In this document: one piece after another, positions 1 to 7,373 of the stretch
Layout: each line of letters starts with the position of its first letter
Numbering within the stretch: position 1 is the stretch's first letter
Assembly (NCBI GenBank): GCA_003565195.1
Contig: PXCX01000320.1
Span: 1-8,589, forward strand
Direction: 5' to 3'
DNA from: PVC group bacterium
GTDB taxonomy: Bacteria; Verrucomicrobiota; Kiritimatiellia; CAIKKV01; PXCX01
Length of the DNA: 8,589 nt
Notes under the pieces: generated by a model
The model's database searches: none
The model's input: only the letters and a program-made list of their open reading frames with translations
Told to the model about the DNA's origin: nothing
Translations under genes and position numbers: made by a program

Positions 1-1131
1 CCAGGCACTCGGACCGCGTTCTCGCAATTCAAATTTTTGCCTTCCATCATCGCGTGGCCCCCGGAAAAGAATATTGCCAAGCAACGGTTTAAACGCTTTG
101 CCAAGACTGATCAACGCAACCGCTGCCGTCAGACCTGCGCCGAACGAAAGGTAAAAATCGACGTTATTCGTATAGACCGTATCGATCAGGCCCATTTCCG
201 GCGTCCAGTTCGTCAGGATCCCTTGCCGCCGCAACATGGGATTGGCCACCATCGTGATCAGCAACCCGGCCACGCTTCCCATGACGGCCCAGAAGGGAAA
301 GACCATGCCGACCATCAACGCGGTCATATCAAACGTAATATTCAAGGGGGTCGCCGGCAGGAATCGCGTCAGGGCCGGTGTCAAATCGACCCACGGAATG
401 GGAATGAGTTCCAGCGGTTGGGCTAGAATGGATCCGGTGATCGCAGGTACGCCGACATAAATGGCGCCAAACGTGATCCCCATCATGCCGCCAAGGGAGA
501 AGCAGCGCCATCGCCACTTCTGAGCCGTTTCTTTCTCCTCGACAAGCGCAGTAATGCCCGATGCCGCAACCGGGGCCATCGGGAACGGCAATTTTTCCAC
601 ATCGCTGGTCAAACGGTAGAGCACATATCCCAAGCCGAACTGGTCCACATGCGTTTCAATGATGCCGAGGGATACGAGCAGGATAGGTGCGATCCAGATG
701 CGATTAAAGAATGTCGGCCCCGCCTCGCGGATGGCGTCGGCCGGCGGCGCCCACCAGGTGGGTATTTCCGCGGCGATCCCCATGGCCTGCGCATAATCCG
801 ACTGCACATAATACTGGTTCCAAAGCAAACCGGAAAACGGCGCCGCCATAGCCAGACCTGTCATGTAATACAGCAGATACACCTCCTGCATTTTCATCTC
901 GGTCAGCGAACGGCGCGCCACTTCGGCAAAAAGAATAATCGTCACCCACTGTGCCGCGGGCGCGATGTCCTGCCCCGCAAACAGAGTCAGATACATTGAA
1001 CCCGGCATCATAATGATCCCCAGGAAAAATGCGCCGACAATCGTTTTCCAGCCGAACCCTTCGGAGAATTCCTCCGGAGGCTGCATTAACTTCCGATACT
1101 GTTCTAGTTCGCGATCCGGTTTATTCGCCAT
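1..1131 (-). CDS. Polytopic inner-membrane protein, possibly OPT-like transporter (5' part; 3' end outside window)
   Basis: The reading frame is open from ATG at 1131 to the left window edge, giving 377 residues with no stop, so the C-terminus is missing. The translation has a short polar N-terminus (about residues 1-27) and then several hydrophobic segments, roughly at 28-50, 83-105, 146-166, 211-240, 277-306 and 327-352, so it is clearly a multi-spanning membrane protein. A conserved-looking stretch, KLPFPMAPVAASGITAL (180-196), resembles the LPFP-type segment of oligopeptide/metal-peptide (OPT/YSL) transporters, and this is the only basis for the family suggestion. I see no ATPase or enzymatic motif. 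The start is supported by GAGGA five bases upstream of the ATG, and its first 11 bases overlap the end of the giant permease gene, which suggests translational coupling. If the OPT assignment holds, it would move small peptides or peptide-like compounds across the inner membrane. Membrane protein: confident. OPT family: tentative. Confidence 0.8.
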   Translation of the reverse strand, partial: MANKPDRELEQYRKLMQPPEEFSEGFGWKTIVGAFFLGIIMMPGSMYLTLFAGQDIAPAAQWVTIILFAEVARRSLTEMKMQEVYLLYYMTGLAMAAPFSGLLWNQYYVQSDYAQAMGIAAEIPTWWAPPADAIREAGPTFFNRIWIAPILLVSLGIIETHVDQFGLGYVLYRLTSDVEKLPFPMAPVAASGITALVEEKETAQKWRWRCFSLGGMMGITFGAIYVGVPAITGSILAQPLELIPIPWVDLTPALTRFLPATPLNITFDMTALMVGMVFPFWAVMGSVAGLLITMVANPMLRRQGILTNWTPEMGLIDTVYTNNVDFYLSFGAGLTAAVALISLGKAFKPLLGNILFRGPRDDGRQKFELRERGPSAW

Positions 1132-4100
1132 CTGTTTCCTCGGCAAAGAGAGCCATCCCTGTACGGCTATAGGCGCCGTGTTCGGCTGGTTTCATATTGC
1201 GCCAATGCAGCAACAGTTTACGCAACCGCTCCAGAAACGGTTTATTGGTTGTCACCCAGTTGGAATCCTGGCCGCTTTCGCGCGTCACCCTCATCACGAC
1301 ACGGAAGGCATCGACGCGGTCATCGAAGGCGGCGGTAAACAAAACAGTCTGTGTCACCCCCAGATCGAAGGGAGCCAGCGCCACGTGATACGTCAGGCGG
1401 TACAGCGGGCGTCCGGCATCGTCCTGATCCGATTCCCGTCCGCGTTCTTCCGCAACCAGATCGCTGGTCGAGGCCTCGGTGAATTGCGTGAAATATTCAT
1501 GAATATACCCCATGATCCCGACAACAATTTTCGGCTGATAGATAAACGGGAACACCACTTCCATCACGCTTCCGTCATGCGGCGGCATGGACCATTTCCG
1601 CTGTCCGGACGGCACGGCGGCCTTGGTCGCGACCACGGCGGGATAAAGCGTTGAAAGCAGCACGATGGAAATGGTAAAGACGATCACGTACGCCACGCCG
1701 AGCGACGAGAAATTCAGATTGATATCCTCAATCAACCGATAACGGTTCAGCAGAATGCTGGAGATCTGTCCAATCAGGTAACCGCCCACGGATCCGATAA
1801 TGCCGTACACAAAGGATTCGGCAAGAAAGAATAATCCAATGTGCGTTGGGTTAAGGCCCACGGCGTTGAATACCGCGATTTCTTTTTTCCGTTCGAACAC
1901 CGAGCCCAGCATCGTATTGAGAATGATCGTACTGGCAATCAGCAGCGGAATGATCAGCATCGCCATTCCGCCGATCGACGTCCGGTACCCGGATCCGATG
2001 TAATAGACACCCGGTTCGTTCATGCGTCCGCCTTCTTCACCCACGGTAAACGGCACACGACTGGAAATAAAAAACCGTGCCGAGGATGTGATCAACAACT
2101 GGTCAATCACAGGCCATATCTCCGCGTCGTCCTCCAGTTGCACCGAAATGCTGTGGGGCCTGGCGCCAAGGCGGCGAGACGTTTCGACCGGCAGCATCAG
2201 CATGGACGAGGTAACGACATGAAACACACCGGTCTCGTCGATGGCATCGGCATCCGCGGCAGCCTCTTCTTCACTGACACCGGCAGGAAGAAGCATCTCT
2301 TTGATCGGAAGGATGGAAAGGCCATTCAGATCTTCCATGGCACGGAATCGTTCATCGCCGACAATCCCGACCACCAGGAAGTCACGATTTTGGAAACGGA
2401 TCGTTTCTTCACCGATTCGATCGGGATCCAGGTGCAAAACCTCCGCCAGACTTGCGCTTACGACCGTTTCGTAAGCATCAGCTGCCGAGAAAAACTCACC
2501 GGCGACCAGAGGCATGGGTCCCAGGAATCCGTGTTCCCCCGGGTCGACGCCAAGGACTCCCTCGATCAGCGCCGTCCTGCCGGTCGCGGTTTCCGCACGA
2601 AACATCGTGCTCTGCCCGCCCTGCGAAGGCGGCATCAGCCAGCGGCGCGTAAATGTTTGCGCCCTGCCGACAAACATCTGTTCCATGGTATTCCATGATT
2701 CTTCATCCATCTGTTGTCCGCCCGGCCAATGATACATGATGCCGGTATACGGAGCGACACGTCCCTGAGGAATAATCGTGGGACTCATACGCCGCGACAC
2801 ACTGGTAAACGCCAGCATGGTAAACGTCACCAAAACAATCGTGGCAGTCGTCAGCATGGTGCGAATGCGGCGGCGTTTCATGTTGCTGACGCCGATCAGC
2901 ATCGCCTGCTGACTGACCATGGAATAGGCAACGTCGGAATCCTCATGGCCGGTAAGCGAGTGGAAAAGCAACTGCATTTCCCCCTCAAACCGGCCATGCA
3001 GAATGTAGATCACAAAAAGCCCCAACCCACCCATAATGAACGCGACGAACATGGCCTCCGGCGCCCTGGCGACAAGGAACGCGGGATGAATCAACCGGAA
3101 CAAGACGTAGCAGGCAACGAACAAGACACCGAAATATATCATTTGCCGTTCGATACGAGCCGTTTTGAACAACAATTTCTGCAGGAAAAAACAGAAAGGC
3201 AGCAGCAGGGCCATATAAAACACGACGGCTTTCAACATGTCGTTCGTGATGTCTGCGATCTGGTTATACGCCTTCACCTGGGCGCCCAATCCTTCGTATA
3301 GAGCCCGTAAATACCCGACATGATCCATGTCGGCGGCGGCGGTTTCCGACATTTCCTCAAGTTCGCGGCCACGGGCCAGAAAATCGCTGACCAGTTCGTC
3401 GGCGATTCCACGGAAGCCTTCGAAGCGATAGCGGTTCAGCCGATCCATATCATGGATTGCATGCCGGAAAAAATCAGGCCCCAATTCACCAATCCGGAAT
3501 CCTTGGCCTTCCGGCCATTCCGGGGTGACATTGATGGCCAAGCGCTTGTTTTCGGTCATGAGTTTCAATCGTTCCGCAGGTGGCAAATAAAACGCTGCGG
3601 GACCCCAGGAGAGCGCGGGCATGGTCTTGCTCGACAATCCGGATGCGGCGCCGGTAACTCCGTAACGACGCGGTTCTGAATCGCGCTCCGCGCTCAAGGG
3701 CAAAAAGGACCGCGTATAGATCGCAGAGGATCCCAGCCGGGATGTATCGACGCGTTCCCTGACCACCAGCTCCCGCGCATCGGTCAGCGAGAGGATCTTC
3801 ATCGTCATGGGCCGCAGATCAGTGGATGTCTGTTGATGGCGGTCACCGGCATCGACCGCATGGTCCACGGTGATGAAATCCTCGTCAAAACCAAAGGCGG
3901 AAGTTGCCAGCAAGCGTTCACGGAGTCCGTAGAATATGCCGGTGGCCCGCTCGTCCGTCAACACCATGTAGGAAGCCATGATGCCGGGACCGTTAAAACC
4001 GGTCGGCGGCGCGCCTGCCGGCGTCAGCAGGATCACGCTGCCCGGCACGGGAATTTCCGGCAAGACTCCGGCCGCGAACTCATCGAACTTGTAGGCTTTA

Positions 4101-6190
4101 ACAATCGACGACCACAACTCGTCGGTGGCAGGGGCTCTCGGCAGTTCCCTTGTACCGGCAATGACGGGATCATCCAGGATCTCACGGAACAACGGCTTGA
4201 CAAAGGCGCTGATTTCGGCCACGTGGCCCACATCAAGATTCTGCACGGTATCATTTGGAGTAAAGGTGCGAATCGTGGTCGCGAATGCGTTATTCAGCGC
4301 AAACGCCGGACGTCTGTCGGCGCCCTGCAGGAAGGCCAGGCTTTGCGAGACATTCGGCACATAAAACTGTTCCGGCATACCGCCGACGCCCGTCAGAGTA
4401 TCGACCAGCAGGTTCCGGCCCACGCCGTTCGCGGCTTCGTGCGCCTTTGCCACCTCCCCGGCAATTCGCATCGTGTTGCGTCCCCAGCGATCGGCCCAGC
4501 TGGATTGTCCCAGACTGACACCCGATGAGAATCCTATTCGGTCACTATCCCATGCCAGTTCCAGCGAAATGATCGCGCTGACATTGCGTCCGCCCAAAGC
4601 GCGCCGCACCGCGGCATTCCGTTCGCTACGCTCCAGATCGGCACGATTGCTGGCCGACCAGGAACGATTCCGCTGCACAATCTGCCGAACGTAGTTCTGC
4701 AGGATGTCTTCTTCCGCATCGGTCAAATCGGACAGTTCGGTCTGAATCCCGACCCGGTTGAACAAGGTCAGAACGTTGACGAATTCGTCTCTGGCTGCCT
4801 GAAGTTCCTCTTCCCTGGCTTGGATCTCCTTGATCCGCGAGCGCGCTTGTTGCAGTTCCTCAATGGCAGCCGAATCAGGCGCCGTCTCATGCCTGTCGGG
4901 AGCGGTTTCAGCAATGATGCTTGCCAGTTGATTCGTGCGCGCTTGCAGTCTGCTGGATTCACGGTGAAGGTGCAATTGCTGGAGCTTGATCTCGTTGACA
5001 TCGCGCTGGCAGAGAGCCACGATGGGATCCTTGATGGTGATCTGGCGGCCAATGGACATATCGGTCAGCGTACGTAATTCGATGAGGAATTCCTCATCCT
5101 TTTCCCGGGTTTCCGGTCGGAACTCGAGACGTTCAAGATGACCGGCGATAAGTTCCTGCAGCCGTAAATCGGAAGAAAGTTCCAGACGCAATTCCTCAAT
5201 CTTCTGTTCCGGGGCCATCAGATACCAGGCAAGCAGGCGGTCGCCGAGATAGTTATGGGTCCGCGCATTGATCGCAGCCAGAACCACCGTCCGCGCAGGC
5301 GGTTGTTCACTGAATTCATCCAGCAATTCGAGCAACAGGTGCACATTGGCGCCTGCTTCCGCCCCGGTGGCCAACGAGGGCACGACATTATTGGCATCCA
5401 ACGGCGCGGTGATGACCACCACGTCTGAGCGCAGATCGTAATCGGCGCCGGGAATCATGACCCACGGATTCCGTAAATCGCGGTTTTCCCAGCGCGAGGG
5501 TTCCGCTTGGATGCGCACCGGTAAACGACGTTCATCCCTCATGGATTGCCGTAGAGCGTCTCCATCGGCGGCGGAAAGGAAGTAGCGGGGCACCGCCACC
5601 TCCGACGTCGGGACTTTGTCGTAGGTGTCCGCCGTTTCATATTCTTCGGCAGCCACGAAAAGAAACCCTTTGACACCGAATCGCAACAATCGTTCCCATT
5701 GACGACCGGAATGGAAGTTCATCAAGATGATTTTGCCGGACAGATCGATGCCGCGCACCGCGTTCAGATCTTCCGGGGTGCCGTATCGCAAATCGACAAT
5801 CTCCGCGGCAAAATCACGTTCGCCGAAATTACCGGGCCGAAACAAGCTGGGATGCATCGGCAACAAGTCGTAGGTGCCGTCATCCGTCAGGATGCGCGCA
5901 GCGCCCGGTAGAAACGACGGCGCGGTGAACTCGATTTGTCCATGTTCGAATCCGCTGTTCGCAAAACGGTCGAACACGCGTTGTTCGAGATCAAGGTTTG
6001 CCGCGGATCCCGGCAACCGCATTCCCTCGCCCAACAACTCGGCCAGTTCCTGCCGAACCGTAGCGGCGGCATCCGCGCTGCTCCAGGCAACCTCCTCCCC
6101 GGCAATTGCCGCCATGGAGCAGCACAAGGCTGCCGCCAACACCAAGGGTCGCCGGCAAATAGATTTTTCAATACCTGTTCGCATACTCAT
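1121..6190 (-). CDS. Giant FtsX/MacB-type ABC permease with degenerate M28-peptidase-like periplasmic ectodomain
   Basis: This 1689-residue protein is probably the permease of the adjacent ABC ATPase. Domains in order: signal peptide 1-30 (Arg-rich start, hydrophobic core, AIA cleavage-like end). An M28-type opening (RLPGSAANLDLEQ near 58-70) and a PA-like region (about 100-235). An M28-peptidase-like fold in two halves (about 245-325 and 536-675), separated by a long charged helical/coiled-coil insert. An unrecognised region (690-905) and a helical stalk (905-985). Three transmembrane helices (986-1004, 1017-1040, 1045-1064). Then a classic FtsX/MacB core: basic MKRRRIR, TM 1111-1130, periplasmic domain 1131-1403, TMs 1405-1430, 1450-1475 and 1496-1518, with the FERKKEIAVFNAVGLNP signature at 1432-1448. 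A cytosolic tail of about 160 residues ends it. The M28 metal-ligand positions read P263, A279, R310/T311 and F643, so hydrolysis is unlikely. Topology agrees with the positive-inside rule. Typical FtsX/MacB permeases are about 400-650 residues. The first ATG is used; MRTG at 6184 is an alternative. Confidence 0.93.
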   Translation of the reverse strand: MSMRTGIEKSICRRPLVLAAALCCSMAAIAGEEVAWSSADAAATVRQELAELLGEGMRLPGSAANLDLEQRVFDRFANSGFEHGQIEFTAPSFLPGAARILTDDGTYDLLPMHPSLFRPGNFGERDFAAEIVDLRYGTPEDLNAVRGIDLSGKIILMNFHSGRQWERLLRFGVKGFLFVAAEEYETADTYDKVPTSEVAVPRYFLSAADGDALRQSMRDERRLPVRIQAEPSRWENRDLRNPWVMIPGADYDLRSDVVVITAPLDANNVVPSLATGAEAGANVHLLLELLDEFSEQPPARTVVLAAINARTHNYLGDRLLAWYLMAPEQKIEELRLELSSDLRLQELIAGHLERLEFRPETREKDEEFLIELRTLTDMSIGRQITIKDPIVALCQRDVNEIKLQQLHLHRESSRLQARTNQLASIIAETAPDRHETAPDSAAIEELQQARSRIKEIQAREEELQAARDEFVNVLTLFNRVGIQTELSDLTDAEEDILQNYVRQIVQRNRSWSASNRADLERSERNAAVRRALGGRNVSAIISLELAWDSDRIGFSSGVSLGQSSWADRWGRNTMRIAGEVAKAHEAANGVGRNLLVDTLTGVGGMPEQFYVPNVSQSLAFLQGADRRPAFALNNAFATTIRTFTPNDTVQNLDVGHVAEISAFVKPLFREILDDPVIAGTRELPRAPATDELWSSIVKAYKFDEFAAGVLPEIPVPGSVILLTPAGAPPTGFNGPGIMASYMVLTDERATGIFYGLRERLLATSAFGFDEDFITVDHAVDAGDRHQQTSTDLRPMTMKILSLTDARELVVRERVDTSRLGSSAIYTRSFLPLSAERDSEPRRYGVTGAASGLSSKTMPALSWGPAAFYLPPAERLKLMTENKRLAINVTPEWPEGQGFRIGELGPDFFRHAIHDMDRLNRYRFEGFRGIADELVSDFLARGRELEEMSETAAADMDHVGYLRALYEGLGAQVKAYNQIADITNDMLKAVVFYMALLLPFCFFLQKLLFKTARIERQMIYFGVLFVACYVLFRLIHPAFLVARAPEAMFVAFIMGGLGLFVIYILHGRFEGEMQLLFHSLTGHEDSDVAYSMVSQQAMLIGVSNMKRRRIRTMLTTATIVLVTFTMLAFTSVSRRMSPTIIPQGRVAPYTGIMYHWPGGQQMDEESWNTMEQMFVGRAQTFTRRWLMPPSQGGQSTMFRAETATGRTALIEGVLGVDPGEHGFLGPMPLVAGEFFSAADAYETVVSASLAEVLHLDPDRIGEETIRFQNRDFLVVGIVGDERFRAMEDLNGLSILPIKEMLLPAGVSEEEAAADADAIDETGVFHVVTSSMLMLPVETSRRLGARPHSISVQLEDDAEIWPVIDQLLITSSARFFISSRVPFTVGEEGGRMNEPGVYYIGSGYRTSIGGMAMLIIPLLIASTIILNTMLGSVFERKKEIAVFNAVGLNPTHIGLFFLAESFVYGIIGSVGGYLIGQISSILLNRYRLIEDINLNFSSLGVAYVIVFTISIVLLSTLYPAVVATKAAVPSGQRKWSMPPHDGSVMEVVFPFIYQPKIVVGIMGYIHEYFTQFTEASTSDLVAEERGRESDQDDAGRPLYRLTYHVALAPFDLGVTQTVLFTAAFDDRVDAFRVVMRVTRESGQDSNWVTTNKPFLERLRKLLLHWRNMKPAEHGAYSRTGMALFAEETDGE
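1137..1141 (-). promoter_or_regulatory. Shine-Dalgarno site of the downstream membrane protein, inside the giant permease gene
   Basis: On the minus strand the sequence reads GAGGA-AACAG-ATG, with the SD core five bases before the start at 1131. It lies within the last codons of the preceding gene, whose stop codon (1121-1123) falls after this start. Ribosomes terminating on the giant gene would be delivered next to this site. Confidence 0.65.
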
Positions 6191-6205
6191 ATTATCTGCA
6201 TAACG

Positions 6206-6589
6206 TTACTTAATGACCAGCGATATCAAACGTTTTTGTGCCAGCTTGCGAATAAACTCCGCCGTGGCCAACTCCGCTTCCCTTCGGTTAACCCGAAAAT
6301 GTTTAACAAAATCTTTCATGATCTGCCTGACCGTTCGCTCGCCGTCGATCCGCTGAAACACAAACGCGCCCATTTCATCCAGCTCAATGCGTTGCTCGAT
6401 GACCGGGGGCGCAAACCGTGACCACCAACGATTGCTTCGCTCAATCCGGGTAACGATCACAAGCCCATCGGCCTCGGTTTCCGTCTTCTCTTCCGCAATG
6501 GCTTGATTCCGCACTGGAATCGCCGCCAGCGATTGTTGCCGGTCGATTTCCGGTTTCGGTTTCCGCCACTTATCCAATAAGCCGGACAT
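6206..6589 (-). CDS. PqqD-like (RRE-fold) small protein
   Basis: This is a 127-residue soluble protein with no signal peptide or membrane helix. The C-terminal half (about residues 65-125) matches the PqqD pattern: a beta-strand segment ending in ELDEMGAFVFQRIDGERTV, then helices with an acidic/basic mix and a closing LAQKRLISLVIK. PqqD proteins are winged-helix peptide-binding modules (RiPP recognition elements) that present a precursor peptide to a modifying enzyme. The N-terminal 60 residues are charged and contain SLAAIPVRN (20-28), which looks like a conserved element but is not one I can name. No radical SAM enzyme or PQQ gene is nearby. Instead it sits between the ABC ATPase (stop 4 bases upstream of this start) and the giant permease (15-base gap), so it is more likely a subunit or adaptor of that system. 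A longer in-frame start at 6706 would lie wholly inside the ATPase gene and is rejected. A weak SD (AGGGG, 11 bases upstream) precedes ATG 6589. Confidence 0.85.
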   Translation of the reverse strand: MSGLLDKWRKPKPEIDRQQSLAAIPVRNQAIAEEKTETEADGLVIVTRIERSNRWWSRFAPPVIEQRIELDEMGAFVFQRIDGERTVRQIMKDFVKHFRVNRREAELATAEFIRKLAQKRLISLVIK

Positions 6590-6593
6590 GTTT

Positions 6594-7373
6594 TCAGGTT
6601 CCCCTCTTCGCGCCGCCGATTCCACCCACGCGGATATCAAGATCCTTCCGTTCCTCCAGTTTATGGGTTTGCCCATCCCGAATCCAAAGAATGCGGTCCG
6701 ATACATCGAGCATCTTCATGTCATGGGTCGCCGATATGACGGTGATGCTGCGATCGGTTTTCAGGTCAACCAGTAGTTCAATCATCTCGCGTCCGGTCTC
6801 AACATCGAGATTGGCCGTCGGTTCGTCAGCCAGGATAATGACCGGTTCGTTAGCCATGGCGCGCGCCACCGCCACCCGTTGTTGCTGGCCGCCGGAAAGT
6901 TCATAGGGACGGTGGAACACCCGGTCGCCCAAACCGACACGCTCCAGGATGGCAACACCACGGTCACGGGCGTCATCCGGTGTCAGTCCGGCAAACAGCA
7001 TGGGTAAGGTCACATTTTCAAGTGCGGTGAGGACCGGCAAAATATTGTAACTCTGGAAGATATAACCGATCTTGTGGCAGCGCATCCAGGCCAGCTCATA
7101 GGAATCCAGCTGGGCCACGTCGATTTCGTCGATAAAGACCATCCCTTCCGTCGGCGAATCAATGCCCCCGATCATGTTGAAAAGGGTCGATTTCCCGGAA
7201 CCGGATGGCCCCATAATGGAAAGATATTCGCCGCGAAAAACATCCAGCGTAATTCCGTCCAGCGCCTTGGTTACCGAATCCCCCCGGCCATAATACCGTT
7301 TTACGTCAATGGCGCGAATGACAATATCTGCCCGTTCCTGCTGCTTCGTCTGATCGAATTCTACCGTACCCAT
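6594..7373 (-). CDS. ABC transporter ATP-binding protein, LolD/MacB family
   Basis: This 259-residue cytosolic ATPase has every motif intact: Walker A GPSGSGKST (55-63), Q-loop Gln107 in YIFQSYN, ABC signature LSGGQQQR (159-166), Walker B VIILADE with catalytic Glu184, D-loop ANLD (187-190) and switch His217 in SATHD. The length and the ALENVTLPMLFAG segment are typical of the LolD/MacB/FtsE-type ATPases that pair with FtsX-fold permeases, here the giant gene two places downstream. Such pairs use ATP hydrolysis to drive periplasmic movements (lipoprotein release, efflux, peptidoglycan hydrolase activation) rather than classical transmembrane transport. The N-terminus carries about 15 extra polar residues and the C-terminus a short Gly/Lys-rich tail. 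The start at 7373 is backed by AAGGTG five bases upstream. The 5' end overlaps a small upstream ORF by 13 bases. The substrate cannot be read from the sequence, so I give no gene symbol. Confidence 0.96.
   Translation of the reverse strand: MGTVEFDQTKQQERADIVIRAIDVKRYYGRGDSVTKALDGITLDVFRGEYLSIMGPSGSGKSTLFNMIGGIDSPTEGMVFIDEIDVAQLDSYELAWMRCHKIGYIFQSYNILPVLTALENVTLPMLFAGLTPDDARDRGVAILERVGLGDRVFHRPYELSGGQQQRVAVARAMANEPVIILADEPTANLDVETGREMIELLVDLKTDRSITVISATHDMKMLDVSDRILWIRDGQTHKLEERKDLDIRVGGIGGAKRGT

Noticed and set aside
965..1654. Plus-strand open frame of 229 codons across the junction of two minus-strand genes
   Set aside because: The two minus-strand frames have membrane-protein and FtsX features and a coupled start. 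The plus-strand product is low-complexity in character with no domain.
1841..2698. Plus-strand open frame of 285 codons opposite the giant permease
   Set aside because: It lies entirely antisense to the FtsX periplasmic region. Its translation is rich in Arg, His and Gln with no domain, and the opposite strand shows clear FtsX motifs. It is a codon-bias shadow.
3833..4528. Plus-strand open frame of 231 codons
   Set aside because: It is antisense to the middle of the giant gene and has no recognisable motif or SD. The minus-strand frame is continuous across it.
5240..5458. Active M28 zinc aminopeptidase
   Set aside because: The fold resemblance is visible, but the His, Asp and Glu-Glu ligand positions are replaced by Pro, Ala and Arg-Thr, so I do not call an active enzyme.
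6206..6706. Longer 166-residue version of the PqqD-like protein
   Set aside because: The extra 39 residues would be translated from inside the ABC ATPase coding region in another frame. They carry no PqqD similarity, while ATG 6589 directly follows the ATPase stop.
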